Positions 1 to 8,319 of a DNA stretch of 64,000 nt are shown here, one piece after another. The notes beneath the pieces are model-generated. The model was not told the DNA's origin. It ran no database searches and saw nothing but the letters and a program-made list of their open reading frames with translations. This DNA is from Reyranella sp. CPCC 100927 (GTDB taxonomy: Bacteria > Pseudomonadota > Alphaproteobacteria > Reyranellales > Reyranellaceae). The DNA is taken from contig NZ_VOHA01000011.1 of assembly GCF_007859315.1 (NCBI RefSeq), positions 124,001 through 188,000 of the forward strand, given 5' to 3'. Every line of letters starts with the position of its first letter. Within the stretch, counting starts at the first letter, position 1. Both the position numbers and the translations under genes were made by a program.

Positions 1-813
1 TGTCTCGACAACAAGCTGCCGTTCACGACCGCCTACCACACGCGCTTCCCCGAATACGTGCGGGCGCGCTTCCTGTTCCCGACCGCATGGACCTACGCGA
101 TCATGCGCCGGTTCCATGGGCCGTCGTCGGGCGTGATGGTATCGACCGACAGCATCCGCCGCGATCTCGCGGCCCGCGGCTTCCGCAACATCAAGTCGTG
201 GACCCGCGGCGTCGATCTGGAGCTGTTCCGCCCGCGCGATCCCGGCCCGACGCCGGAGGATCCGCAACGGCCGATCTGGCTCTATGTCGGCCGCGTCGCA
301 ATCGAGAAGAACATCGAGGCGTTCCTGGCGCTGGACCTGCCGGGAAGCAAGTGGGTGGTGGGCGGCGGCCCGCTGCTGCCCAAGTTCGTCGCACGCTATC
401 CCGACGTGCGCTTCACCGGCCAGCAGCAGGGCGAGCAGCTCGCGGCGCTCTATCGCGCCGCCGACGTGTTCGTCTTTCCCAGCCGCACCGATACGTTCGG
501 GCTGGTGCTGCTCGAAGCGCTGGCCTCGGGCCTGCCGGTCGCGGCCTATCCGGTGCCGGGCCCGCGAGACGTCATCGGCGATGCACCCGTTGGCGCTCTG
601 AACGACGATCTGCGCGCTGCGGCGCTGATGGCGCTGGACGCCGATCGCGCCGCCTGCCGTGCGCATGCCGCGCGCTACTCCTGGAGGCGGACGGCCGAAA
701 TTTTTTTCGGGAACTTGGCGCCGTTCCAGGCGCCTGACGCCGGATGGCGCCAGACAAGACCCCAGCCTTCCGTTCACGCCGGGCAAGAAGGCATCGCCAG
801 CAGGGCTGGCTGA
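1..813 (+). CDS. Glycosyltransferase family 4, 3' part of gene
   Basis: The reading frame is open from the first base, so the N-terminal acceptor domain lies outside the window; 270 residues remain. The visible part is the GT-B C-terminal half. It has a segment like the GT4 linker (STDSIRRDLAARGF, then SWTRGVDLELFRP), a nucleotide-sugar region starting WLYVGRVAIEKNIEAFL, and the E-x7-E type motif in TDTFGLVLLEALASGLPVAAYP. This pattern is typical of GDP-mannose- or UDP-sugar-dependent alpha-glycosyltransferases acting on lipids or envelope glycans at the cytoplasmic face of the membrane. The last 25 or so residues are Arg/Gln-rich and poorly conserved in style. The family is clear; the donor and acceptor are not. 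Confidence 0.85.
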   Translation, partial: CLDNKLPFTTAYHTRFPEYVRARFLFPTAWTYAIMRRFHGPSSGVMVSTDSIRRDLAARGFRNIKSWTRGVDLELFRPRDPGPTPEDPQRPIWLYVGRVAIEKNIEAFLALDLPGSKWVVGGGPLLPKFVARYPDVRFTGQQQGEQLAALYRAADVFVFPSRTDTFGLVLLEALASGLPVAAYPVPGPRDVIGDAPVGALNDDLRAAALMALDADRAACRAHAARYSWRRTAEIFFGNLAPFQAPDAGWRQTRPQPSVHAGQEGIASRAG

Positions 814-820
814 GTTTTGC

Positions 821-898
821 CTGGGAGCGCGGGCGTCCCGCCCGCATCGGCGCCCGGCACCGAAAGGCATGAAGCGGGCGGGACGCCCGCGCTCCCAG
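821..898. repeat. Palindromic element, copy 1 (intergenic)
   Basis: Two perfectly complementary 25-base arms (821-845 and 874-898) flank a 28-base loop. Each arm contains its own small palindrome, GCGGGCG-TCC-CGCCCGC, so alternative cruciform folds are possible. It lies between the convergent ends of the glycosyltransferase and the RraA-family gene and could also serve as a two-way transcription stop. The outer arms match the copy at 34163-34270, except for one position that changes in both arms together. Confidence 0.85.
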
Positions 899-905
899 CA
901 ATTAC

Positions 906-1643
906 TCAGTTCGTCGGTTCGCCGGCGGCGATCCAGGCCTTGTAGGCGGCCTTGGTTTCATCGTTGGGCGGATAAAGCCCCGGGATCGCCTTGCCCTTCA
1001 TCACCTGCAGGGCAATGAACTTCTCGAGGTGCTCCTGGTCGGCGGAATCGCGGGCCACTTCATCGGCGATGTGACGCGGCACCACGACGACACCGTCGGC
1101 ATCGGCGATGATCACGTCGTTGGGGAACACCGGCACGCCACCGCAGCCGATCGGACGCTGCACGTCGATCGGCATCAGGCTGGTCATGCTGGGCGGTGCC
1201 GTCGGACAGACGGCGAAGACCGGCAGGTTCATCGTCGCCAGCACCGGCGCATCGCGCATGCCGCCGTCGGAGACGACTCCGGCAATGCCGCGTACCATCA
1301 TGCGCGCCGCCAGGATGTCGCCGAACGTGCCGCTGCGCAGTTCACCGCCGCTCGACACCACGACGACGGCGCCCGCAGGCGCGAGCTCAACGGCTTCGCG
1401 TTGTGCGTTGCTCGGATCCGTCGGCTTGGGCGGCGGCGTGAGGTCTTCGCGTCCGGGAATGTAGCGCAGGGTAAAAGCCGGCCCGACCATGCGCGCGGCG
1501 TTGGGGTTCATCGGCCGCAGGTTGATCGCCATCTGGCGCAGGCCACGCTTCATCAGCTGCATGGTGATGGTGGCGGTGCTGGCGGCCTGGAACTGCTTGA
1601 TCGTTTCCGGTGACAGCGGCTTGAAGACAACGGCCTCGCTCAT
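906..1643 (-). CDS. RraA-family class II aldolase (HMG/CHA aldolase type)
   Basis: A 245-residue protein of the RraA / dimethylmenaquinone-methyltransferase-like fold. The metal-dependent aldolase signature D-X20-R-D is exact: D109 (in FGDILAARM) and R130-D131 (in GGMRDAPVL). Family members with this motif split 4-hydroxy-4-methyl-2-oxoglutarate or oxaloacetate to pyruvate, and true RNase E regulators lack it, so an aldolase in aromatic or carboxylic acid catabolism is more likely. ATG 1643 is preferred over a longer frame because GAGGGAG sits just upstream; the longer frame would read a His run that is only the antisense of the xseA proline tail. It follows xseA by 22 bases and is probably co-transcribed. 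The in vivo substrate is unknown. Confidence 0.85.
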   Translation of the reverse strand: MSEAVVFKPLSPETIKQFQAASTATITMQLMKRGLRQMAINLRPMNPNAARMVGPAFTLRYIPGREDLTPPPKPTDPSNAQREAVELAPAGAVVVVSSGGELRSGTFGDILAARMMVRGIAGVVSDGGMRDAPVLATMNLPVFAVCPTAPPSMTSLMPIDVQRPIGCGGVPVFPNDVIIADADGVVVVPRHIADEVARDSADQEHLEKFIALQVMKGKAIPGLYPPNDETKAAYKAWIAAGEPTN

Positions 1644-1665
1644 CTGCGTTTTCTCCCTCGATCGT

Positions 1666-3234
1666 TCAGAACAAGCTGCCCTGCGGGCCACCGTCGCGGC
1701 GGCGTGGTGGTGGTGGTGGTGTCTTGGCCGCGGTGAGCGCCGGGGCCGCAGCAGGCTTGGCCCCTCTATCGCTGGTGGTGGCATCGTCGATGGTGGCACC
1801 GGCGACACCGTCGGCGAATTCGATGTGGACGGCGCTGCCGGGCTGGGCTGCCGCCACCGACATCACCGTATGACCGGACGAATCGCGCACCAGGGCGAAG
1901 CCGCGCGCCAAGGTACCCTTGAAGGAATAGCTCTCCAGCAGCTTGCCCAGGCCGTCGAGGGCGGTGGCGTGTTGATCGGCAAGCCCGCGCATCGCCCGTG
2001 CCAATCGATCCGACAGCGTCATGACGCGATCCCCGGCGCGCTCGCTCTTCTGCACCGTCTCGCCGGCGTAGCGGCGCAAGGCACCGGTCAGCGCCCGCCA
2101 CTCGCCGGCCAACAGCTGCGCCTTGGCATCGATGGTCTCGCGCGGCGTGCGCAGGCGATCGGCGATACCGACGAAGGCGGCCTGGCGCAGCGCCACCAGA
2201 TTGGTCGTCGCGCTCGCCAGGCGCTCGCCGCTGACGTCAAGGCGCTGCGCCCGGTCCTCGATCAGGCGGAGGGGATCGGGCAACCCACGCGCCAGCCCGG
2301 CGAGTTCGGTCTCGGCTTCGCGCAGGCGTCGATTCAGCGCGCTCAACAGCCGGCCGTCGCTGTCGCGAACCTTCGCCAGCAGCTCGGCTCGCACCGGTAC
2401 CGCCATCTCGGCCGCCGCCGTGGGCGTGGGCGCGCGCCGGTCGGACACGAAGTCGATCAGCGTGGTGTCCGTCTCATGGCCCACCGCCGAGATCAACGGG
2501 ATCGCCGACGCTGCGGCAGCGCGGACCACGACCTCCTCGTTGAAGGCCCAGAGATCCTCCAGGCTGCCGCCGCCGCGCGCCACGATCAGCACATCGGGCC
2601 GCGGCACGGCGCCACCCGGCGCCAGGCGGTTGAAGCCGGCGATGGCCGCCGCCACCTCGGCCGCCGCCGTGGCGCCCTGCACCGCGACCGGCCAGATCAA
2701 GACATGACGCGGGAAGCGATCGGCCAGCCGGTGGAGGATGTCGCGGATCACGGCGCCGCTGGGTGACGTCACCACACCGATCACGTCGGGCAGGAACGGC
2801 AGCGGGCGCTTGCGGTCGGCATCGAACAGGCCTTCGGCCTGCAGGTTCTTGCGGCGCTCCTCCAGCAGCTTGAGCAGGGCGCCCTGGCCCGCCAGCTCCA
2901 GCCGGTCGATGATGATCTGGTAACGGGACGATCCCGGATAGGTCGTGATGCGGCCGCTGGCGATGACCTCCAGCCCGTCCTCGACCTTCAGCCCCAGCCG
3001 CAACAGCGTGCTCTTCCAGACCACCGCATCGAGCACGGCGTCCACGTCCTTGAGCCTGAAGTAGCAGTGGCCGGACCGCGGGAAGCTGGGCTGCGAAATC
3101 TCGCCGCGCACCCGCACGCGCGGAAACGCCTGCTCGATCTCGCGCTTCAAGGCGAAGGCAAGCTCGGAAACCGTGTATTCCGGCACATTGTGGCCGGCGC
3201 CCTCCGGCACCGCTTCGTGTTCGTTCATGGCCAT
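1666..3234 (-). CDS. xseA: Exodeoxyribonuclease VII large subunit
   Basis: A 522-residue protein that, with the small subunit XseB (not in the window), degrades single-stranded DNA to oligonucleotides. An OB-fold nucleic-acid domain comes first (YTVSELAFALKREIEQAFP through GHCYFRLKD). The catalytic core follows, with VTSPSGAVIRDILHRL, VARGGGSLEDLWAFNEE and SAVGHETDTTLIDFVSDRRA, then a long alpha-helical segment. The C-terminus is a proline-rich tail ending in GSLF. ATG 3234 (MAMNEHE) or ATG 3228 may be the start. The open frame continues upstream only as the antisense of purD. xseA diverges from purD, sharing a 111-base promoter region. Confidence 0.96.
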   Translation of the reverse strand: MAMNEHEAVPEGAGHNVPEYTVSELAFALKREIEQAFPRVRVRGEISQPSFPRSGHCYFRLKDVDAVLDAVVWKSTLLRLGLKVEDGLEVIASGRITTYPGSSRYQIIIDRLELAGQGALLKLLEERRKNLQAEGLFDADRKRPLPFLPDVIGVVTSPSGAVIRDILHRLADRFPRHVLIWPVAVQGATAAAEVAAAIAGFNRLAPGGAVPRPDVLIVARGGGSLEDLWAFNEEVVVRAAAASAIPLISAVGHETDTTLIDFVSDRRAPTPTAAAEMAVPVRAELLAKVRDSDGRLLSALNRRLREAETELAGLARGLPDPLRLIEDRAQRLDVSGERLASATTNLVALRQAAFVGIADRLRTPRETIDAKAQLLAGEWRALTGALRRYAGETVQKSERAGDRVMTLSDRLARAMRGLADQHATALDGLGKLLESYSFKGTLARGFALVRDSSGHTVMSVAAAQPGSAVHIEFADGVAGATIDDATTSDRGAKPAAAPALTAAKTPPPPPRRRDGGPQGSLF

Positions 3235-3345
3235 GCCCCACCATATCGGTCCCGGCACGTGGAAAACCACCCCTGATGGCGCTTTGCAGGCCGGTCGTTT
3301 CCGTGGTTTTGTCCGCCCGCTTCGCGCGGGGACAAGGGAGACTGG

Positions 3346-4641
3346 ATGATGCGAATCCTGGTGGTCGGCAGCGGCGGACGCGAGCATGCGCTGTGCTGGG
3401 CGATCGCCGCCTCGCCGCTGTGCGAGACGCTTTACTGTGCCCCCGGCAATGCCGGTATCGAGGAGGTCGCCCAGTGCGTCGCCATCGGCCAGGAGGACCT
3501 GCCGGCCCTGGTTGATTTCGCCCGCCGCGAGCGCATCGATTTCGTCGTCGTCGGTCCCGAGGGACCGCTGGTGGCCGGCCTGGCCGACCAGCTGACGGCA
3601 GCCGGCATCAAGGTCTTCGGCCCGTCGGCGGCCGCGGCGCGGCTGGAGGGCTCCAAGGGCTTCACCAAGGACCTCTGCCGCAAGTACGCCATCCCCACGG
3701 CGGCCTATGAACGCTTCACCGATATTGCGGCGGCCACTGCCTACATTCAGCGCCAGGGCAATGCCTGGAAGGACCAGCCGATCGTCGTCAAGGCCGACGG
3801 GCTCGCTGCCGGCAAGGGCGTGATCATCGCCCCGAGCGCCGAAGAGGCAATCGCGGCCACGCGGGACATGCTGTCGGGCAACAGCTTCGGCGCCGCCGGC
3901 AGTTCGGTGGTGATCGAGGAATTCATGCAGGGCGAGGAGGCCAGTTTCTTCGCCCTGGTCGACGGCGTGCATGCGCTGCCGCTGGTCGCCGCCCAGGACC
4001 ACAAGCGCGTGGGTGACGGCGACACGGGCCCCAACACCGGCGGCATGGGCGCCTATTCGCCGGCGCCGTGCATGACACCGGCCCTGGCCGAGCGCGTGAT
4101 GGACGAGATCATCCGGCCCACGGTGCGTGCCATGACGGCCGAAGGCGCGCCCTTCCGTGGCGTTCTGTTTGCCGGCCTGATGCTGACCGCCAGCGGACCC
4201 AAGCTGATCGAATACAACTGCCGCTTCGGCGATCCCGAGTGCCAGGTGCTGATGATGCGCCTGAAGTCGGATCTGCTGCCGGCGCTGATCGCCACCGCCG
4301 ATGGCGCGCTCGACCACTTCGACCTGCGCTGGCATGCCGAGACGGCACTGACTGTCGTGATGGCTGCCGAGGGCTACCCGGAGGCGCCGAAAAAGGGCAG
4401 CGAGATCCGCGGATTGGAGGCCGCCGGTGCGGTCGAGGGCGTCACCGTCTTCCACGCCGGCACCCGGCGCGACAACGGCCGCATCCTGGCCAACGGCGGC
4501 CGCGTGCTGAACGTCACCGCCATGGCGCCCACCGTCGAGGAAGCCCGCCGCCGGGCCTATGCCGCCGTCGACCAGATCGACTGGCTCGGCGGCTTCTGCC
4601 GCCGTGATATTGCATGGCGGGCTCTTGCTGCGGGTCCATAG
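3346..4641 (+). CDS. purD: Phosphoribosylamine-glycine ligase
   Basis: A 431-residue ATP-grasp enzyme that joins glycine to phosphoribosylamine to give GAR, the second step of purine synthesis. The N-terminal motif [13 protein letters not shown], the ATP-grasp segments [14 protein letters not shown] and [17 protein letters not shown], and the substrate loop [16 protein letters not shown] are all intact. The length is normal for the family. The start is ATG 3346 or the next codon, ATG 3349, with AAGGGAGA about ten bases upstream. It faces away from xseA. Confidence 0.98.
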   Translation: MMRILVVGSGGREHALCWAIAASPLCETLYCAPGNAGIEEVAQCVAIGQEDLPALVDFARRERIDFVVVGPEGPLVAGLADQLTAAGIKVFGPSAAAARLEGSKGFTKDLCRKYAIPTAAYERFTDIAAATAYIQRQGNAWKDQPIVVKADGLAAGKGVIIAPSAEEAIAATRDMLSGNSFGAAGSSVVIEEFMQGEEASFFALVDGVHALPLVAAQDHKRVGDGDTGPNTGGMGAYSPAPCMTPALAERVMDEIIRPTVRAMTAEGAPFRGVLFAGLMLTASGPKLIEYNCRFGDPECQVLMMRLKSDLLPALIATADGALDHFDLRWHAETALTVVMAAEGYPEAPKKGSEIRGLEAAGAVEGVTVFHAGTRRDNGRILANGGRVLNVTAMAPTVEEARRRAYAAVDQIDWLGGFCRRDIAWRALAAGP

Positions 4642-4703
4642 ACAGCGGGCAGTGCGATCCGTACCCTTGTCGCAGTGCACAAAATTTGATTTCGGATTGC
4701 AAA

Positions 4704-5825
4704 ATGCCCGACTCCCTTGACCAGGCACAGCGACTGCTGGCCCAGCTGCGCTTCCCCCACGGTGATCCGCCGGATGCCGGCACCATCAAGAACGTGGCGC
4801 CGTCAGTGTACTGGCTGCGCATGCCGCTGCCGTTTCAGCTCAATCACATCAATCTGTGGCTGGTCGAGGAACGCGACGGCTGGGTCATCGTCGACACCGG
4901 CATCAACATGGAAGAAACCCAGCGCTACTGGGAGACCATCTTCGCGCAGCAACTGGGCGGCAAGCCCGTGACGCGGGTCGTGGTCACCCACATGCACCCC
5001 GACCATGTCGGCCTGGCCGGCTGGTTGTGCGAGCGCTGGGGTGCGACCTTGCACATGACGCTGGGCGATTACATGAGCTCGCAGGCGATCCGCAACGGCA
5101 TCGTCGACGGCGCCGAGACACGCGGCACGCACCTGCTGTCCAACGGCGTGCCGGCGGACCTGGTCGAGACGTTCGCCCGCCATCGCGGCGGCTACAGCAA
5201 GGGCGTCGGGCCGCTGCCGACCAGTTTCGAGCGGCTCATCCATGGCCATCCACTGGTCATGGGCGGGCGGCGCTGGCAGGTCATCGTGGGCCGCGGCCAT
5301 GCCCCCGAACACGCATCGCTTTGGTGTCCCGATCTCAACGTGCTGATCTCCGGCGACCAGGTTCTACCCAAGATCAGCACCAATGTCGGCGTGTGGCCCA
5401 ACGAGCCGCGCGCCGATGCGCTGTCGTGGTTCCTCGACAGCTTCGCGCGCTTCCGCGCCCTGCCCGCCGACGCCCTGGTTCTGCCCTCGCACGGCTTCCC
5501 GTTCGTCGGCTTGCACACCCGGCTGGACCAGCTTACGGCCCACCACGACGCGCGCCTGTCGGAAATAGCCGCCGCCACCGCCGCACGCGGCGAGGTCGGC
5601 GCCACGGCATGGGACATGGTGCCTACTCTCTTCCCGCGTCATCTCGACAACAACCAAGTGGTCTTCGCCTTCGCCGAGACACTGGCGCACATGCATTGCC
5701 TGGAAACCCGCGGCCATGTCGTGCGGCGCACCGGCACCGACGGCATACACCGCTTCGTTGTCGTGAAGCCGGTGCCGGCGGCGATGCCGTCCGATGGTGA
5801 TTCGGAAGTGTTCGAAGTGGTTTGA
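4704..5825 (+). CDS. MBL-fold metallo-hydrolase
   Basis: A 373-residue metallo-beta-lactamase-fold protein. The dinuclear metal motif THMHPDH is at residues 95-101. A later GRGHAPEHAS supplies the third-motif His, LISGDQVLPKIS the bridging Asp, and LPSHGFPF the distal His. The general form, with a C-terminal helical domain, resembles hydrolases near MBLAC2/YflN and quinoprotein-linked thioesterase-like proteins. No signal peptide is seen. Start ATG 4704 is chosen because the upstream in-frame start would run inside purD; no strong ribosome site precedes either. It may be read through from purD, 62 bases upstream. The substrate cannot be told from sequence. Confidence 0.85.
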   Translation: MPDSLDQAQRLLAQLRFPHGDPPDAGTIKNVAPSVYWLRMPLPFQLNHINLWLVEERDGWVIVDTGINMEETQRYWETIFAQQLGGKPVTRVVVTHMHPDHVGLAGWLCERWGATLHMTLGDYMSSQAIRNGIVDGAETRGTHLLSNGVPADLVETFARHRGGYSKGVGPLPTSFERLIHGHPLVMGGRRWQVIVGRGHAPEHASLWCPDLNVLISGDQVLPKISTNVGVWPNEPRADALSWFLDSFARFRALPADALVLPSHGFPFVGLHTRLDQLTAHHDARLSEIAAATAARGEVGATAWDMVPTLFPRHLDNNQVVFAFAETLAHMHCLETRGHVVRRTGTDGIHRFVVVKPVPAAMPSDGDSEVFEVV

Positions 5826-5853
5826 GCGCACCAAAAGCGGCACTCTCAAACAA

Positions 5854-5929
5854 TTCCTTATAGGAACCATCGCGACGTTTAATTGGCGTCCGACAAGCGA
5901 CTCCTGCATGTTGGTGAGCAAATGCTCAC
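5854..5929. promoter_or_regulatory. Two short palindromes upstream of the orphan gene at 5950
   Basis: The AT-richer 124-base gap holds TTCCT-TAT-AGGAA (5854-5866) and GTGAGC-AAAT-GCTCAC (5914-5929), both perfect inverted repeats. They lie just upstream of the start at 5950. They could be operator half-sites or a leader hairpin; no clear -35/-10 pair can be assigned. Confidence 0.35.
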
Positions 5930-5949
5930 ATATCCGCAGCGAGGCGCCG

Positions 5950-6762
5950 ATGCGTAACAACGTCACCTTGGTCATGACCCGTCGGCCTCGCGTCGAGTTC
6001 GTCTGGCTGCACAAGCAGGAGATGCACAAGGGTCGCAAGGTCAGCACCAGTTACTACGAGGTCATCGACGACGCCGAGGAGGAGCGCCAGCTCTTCGGCA
6101 CGCTCGATCCTGACTCTCACAAGAGGGTTGGCGGCGACAAAGCCGCAAAGAAAGCCATCAGCGGCCAGTGGGGCACCATGGCGGTCGTCAGTGGGCCGGT
6201 CGTCGGCGCGGCCCACCGCGGAACACCATCCCTCGTCGGGCGCTCGGTCATCTGTGGACTCGCACAAAGCCGGATGCCACCCGGTGCCAAGCCGCAGGTC
6301 GAGCAGATCACCCTGGCCGGGCAGACCGTGTCACTGGTCACGGACGGCAGCGTCCCGCTCAAGACGGTGGCCGAATTCGACACGATGGAGCGATACCGCA
6401 CCAACGACAACAAGGATGCCTGGTATGTCCGGCTCCCGGTTCAGCCGTGGAATCCCTATGCATTGGACATCACCACGAACGCCCAGGTCGGGCGGTTTCA
6501 CGAGAAGATGGGTATTCGTGCTGGCCAGATCGGCAAATGCTTCGTGGTCCGAGGTCACAGCGTCAAGCAACGCAACGGCAATTCCGCCGGCATCCTGGTG
6601 CACGAAGCGCCCAACCCGTCATGGCTGACTGGGTGCATCGCGCCCCGCCTGAAGAACCACCGCGACTTCGCGGGCGAAACCCGATCCTGTGTCCAGGCCC
6701 TGGATGTGATCTACAAGGCGATGGGCCACAGCCGCCGCTGCCACCTGATCATCGTCGATTAG
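5950..6762 (+). CDS. Orphan protein, unknown function (weak DUF5675-like C-terminus)
   Basis: A 270-residue protein I do not recognise with certainty. The start is taken at ATG 5950 because GAGG lies 6 bases upstream; the frame is open further back but that would overlap the hydrolase gene. The N-terminal half is charged (VWLHKQEMHKGRKVSTSYYEV) and there is no signal peptide or membrane segment. The C-terminal part has SAGILVHEAPNPSWLTGCIA followed by a helix, a layout recalling the G-(I/L)-x-(I/V)-H...GCI core of DUF5675 and L,D-transpeptidase-like domains; this match is weak. Base composition is more AT-rich than in the neighbours, and palindromes precede the gene, so it may have been acquired. 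Confidence 0.6.
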   Translation: MRNNVTLVMTRRPRVEFVWLHKQEMHKGRKVSTSYYEVIDDAEEERQLFGTLDPDSHKRVGGDKAAKKAISGQWGTMAVVSGPVVGAAHRGTPSLVGRSVICGLAQSRMPPGAKPQVEQITLAGQTVSLVTDGSVPLKTVAEFDTMERYRTNDNKDAWYVRLPVQPWNPYALDITTNAQVGRFHEKMGIRAGQIGKCFVVRGHSVKQRNGNSAGILVHEAPNPSWLTGCIAPRLKNHRDFAGETRSCVQALDVIYKAMGHSRRCHLIIVD

Positions 6763-6794
6763 CCCCGCGATCGCTCGCGTGTGAGTCGCGACCG

Positions 6795-6877
6795 TCACCC
6801 CGAGCGCAGCGAGGGATCTTTCGATCACGACCGGCCCTCACACCCCCGAAAGATTCCTCGCTTCGCTCGGAATGACA
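6795..6877. repeat. Palindromic intergenic element, second family, copy 1
   Basis: Imperfect inverted arms (6795-6822 and 6848-6877) carry the core GAGCGCAGCGAGGGATCTTTC and its complement GAAAGATTCCTCGCTTCGCTC. The element sits between convergent genes and probably forms a strong hairpin that could stop transcription both ways. The same core recurs at 49342-49428. Repeats of this type are common between genes in proteobacterial chromosomes. Confidence 0.75.
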
Positions 6878-6890
6878 GCCGGGCGGATGG

Positions 6891-7472
6891 TCACACATCC
6901 TTCAGCAGCGATGGGTCGCGCAGGGTGGTGTCCTGGCCGCGCACAGGATCGCGGATCGCGACGGACAGGCTGCGGGCGCCCTTCCATTCGTGGGCCGGCC
7001 GCACCTGCCCGTCGCTGCCGACCTGATCCAGACCCCAGTAGATTTCGAGCCGATGGCCATCGGGATCCCGGAACTCGACGGCGATCTGCACGCCCGCGCG
7101 ACGGCGCCCCTCGAAGTCGATCGTCACACCGAGCGCACGCAACCGGTCTCGCGCCAGAAGCACCTCGTCCAACGAGCTGACCTCGAAAGCCAGGTGATTC
7201 AGTTCAGCGCTGCTGGAGGGCTGCGCCAGGCCGCCGACCAATGCGAGGCCATGATGATCAGCGTTGAAGCGCATGAACACCATGCCGCCGGGCATCATGT
7301 CCTCGCCGTAGATGTCGGAGATCTGAAGGCCCAGCACCTCGGTATAGAACTTCACCGACCGCTCGAGATTCGTGCAGTTCAGCACCACGTGGCCGATCTT
7401 GTTGATGCGAAACGGCATGCCCTGCGGGCGGTCGTACGCCCGCAGCCGCTCGCGATCGATGCCTGAACTCAT
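6891..7472 (-). CDS. VOC-family (glyoxalase/dioxygenase fold) protein
   Basis: A 193-residue vicinal-oxygen-chelate protein. The domain starts at about residue 22 (RINKIGHVVLNCTNLERSVKFYTEVLGL) and ends with EFRDPDGHRLEIYWGLDQ. His in GHVVLN, His in LNHLAFEV and Glu in LEIYW match the usual metal ligands, so the site looks functional. A 45-residue C-terminal tail follows, as in many extradiol-dioxygenase-like VOC proteins. AGGAGG lies just before ATG 7472. It is the last gene of the DUF2855 - RidA - VOC - VOC operon, 16 bases after the other VOC gene. The substrate is unknown. Confidence 0.85.
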   Translation of the reverse strand: MSSGIDRERLRAYDRPQGMPFRINKIGHVVLNCTNLERSVKFYTEVLGLQISDIYGEDMMPGGMVFMRFNADHHGLALVGGLAQPSSSAELNHLAFEVSSLDEVLLARDRLRALGVTIDFEGRRRAGVQIAVEFRDPDGHRLEIYWGLDQVGSDGQVRPAHEWKGARSLSVAIRDPVRGQDTTLRDPSLLKDV

Positions 7473-7488
7473 GGCCTCCTCCCACCCG

Positions 7489-7854
7489 TCATGCGTGCGC
7501 CTTCATCGTCGTCTCGTCCCACAGGCGGATCCGGTAGCCATCCGGATCGGACAGCTCGGCGCCGTAGCCCCAGAACATCTTGGCGGGTGCATGGTTGAAC
7601 GCGACACCGCGTCGTGACAACGCGGCGTGCGTTGCATCGACATCATCGACCTGGAACCAGAGCGCGATGCCGCCACCGCCAGGCGCGGTCTGGGCCTGCA
7701 CCAGGAAGATCGTGAAGTCGAATTGATCGCGTACGGCCGCTGTCAGCCGGTCGGGAATCTCGAACTCGACCGACATCCCCAAGGTCGCGACATACCAGTC
7801 GCGCGACGCCTGCCAGTCGGCGACCGGCAAGGCGAGGTGATCGAACTTCAGCAT
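7489..7854 (-). CDS. Small VOC-family protein
   Basis: A 121-residue single VOC domain: LKFDHLALPVADWQASRDWY at the N-terminus and GYGAELSDPDGYRIRLWDE at the C-terminus. Metal ligands are only partly as expected, since the last position has Arg-Leu-Trp where Glu is usual, so it may bind rather than convert its ligand. GAGGAA lies five bases before ATG 7854. It sits between the RidA-like gene (63 bases upstream) and a second VOC gene and is probably co-transcribed with both. Confidence 0.82.
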   Translation of the reverse strand: MLKFDHLALPVADWQASRDWYVATLGMSVEFEIPDRLTAAVRDQFDFTIFLVQAQTAPGGGGIALWFQVDDVDATHAALSRRGVAFNHAPAKMFWGYGAELSDPDGYRIRLWDETTMKAHA

Positions 7855-7917
7855 GCGCGTTCCTCCACCGCATGTGAGGAGGAACTATAGCGCAACGCCT
7901 TCAGCGCGCGCGCATGA

Positions 7918-8298
7918 CTATTTTACCGCGATGGCCTCGATCTCGACCAGCAACGCAGGGGAAGCCAACGCCTTCACGAACAGAAGGGTGGTGGCCGGCG
8001 GCGGCGTGGGCAACAGGCCACCGCCCGCTGCCATGAAATCGCCCAGCAGGCTTTCGTCGGTCAGGTAGATCGTCGCCTTCGCGATATTGCTGGCATCCAT
8101 GCCGGCATCGGCGAGAACCGTGTTCATGTTGGCGATCGCGGTGCGGGTCTGATCCTGGATACCCTCCGCCACGCTGCCGTCGGCCCGTACGCCAACCTGG
8201 CCGGAAACGAATACGATCTTCTGAAACGACGTCGCCTCGACACCCTGGCTGTAGGCAACCGGTGCCGGCAGCCCTGCCGGATTGAATTTTCGCAGCAT
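7918..8298 (-). CDS. RidA-family protein lacking the catalytic arginine
   Basis: A 126-residue YjgF/YER057c/UK114 (Rid) domain with the usual landmarks: YSQGVEAT, VFVSGQVGVRADG, ATIYLTDESLLGDF and a final VEIEAIAVK. In RidA proper, an Arg in the PARS motif near the C-terminus binds the imine carboxylate. Here that segment reads PATT (residues 101-104), so Arg is replaced by Thr. That places it with Rid subfamilies not expected to deaminate 2-aminoacrylate. GGAGA precedes ATG 8298. It follows the DUF2855 gene by 21 bases in one operon and probably acts on the same unknown pathway. Confidence 0.88.
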   Translation of the reverse strand: MLRKFNPAGLPAPVAYSQGVEATSFQKIVFVSGQVGVRADGSVAEGIQDQTRTAIANMNTVLADAGMDASNIAKATIYLTDESLLGDFMAAGGGLLPTPPPATTLLFVKALASPALLVEIEAIAVK

Positions 8299-8319
8299 CG
8301 ATATCTCCTGCAGCCGGGG

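Noticed and set aside
1644-1808. N-terminal extension of the RraA-family gene with a run of six His
   Set aside because: The His run is the antisense of the xseA proline tail, and a good ribosome site marks the start at 1643.
3235-4728. Upstream half of a 1020-codon frame that includes xseA
   Set aside because: This part is antisense to purD; xseA clearly begins at MAMNEHE or MNEHE.
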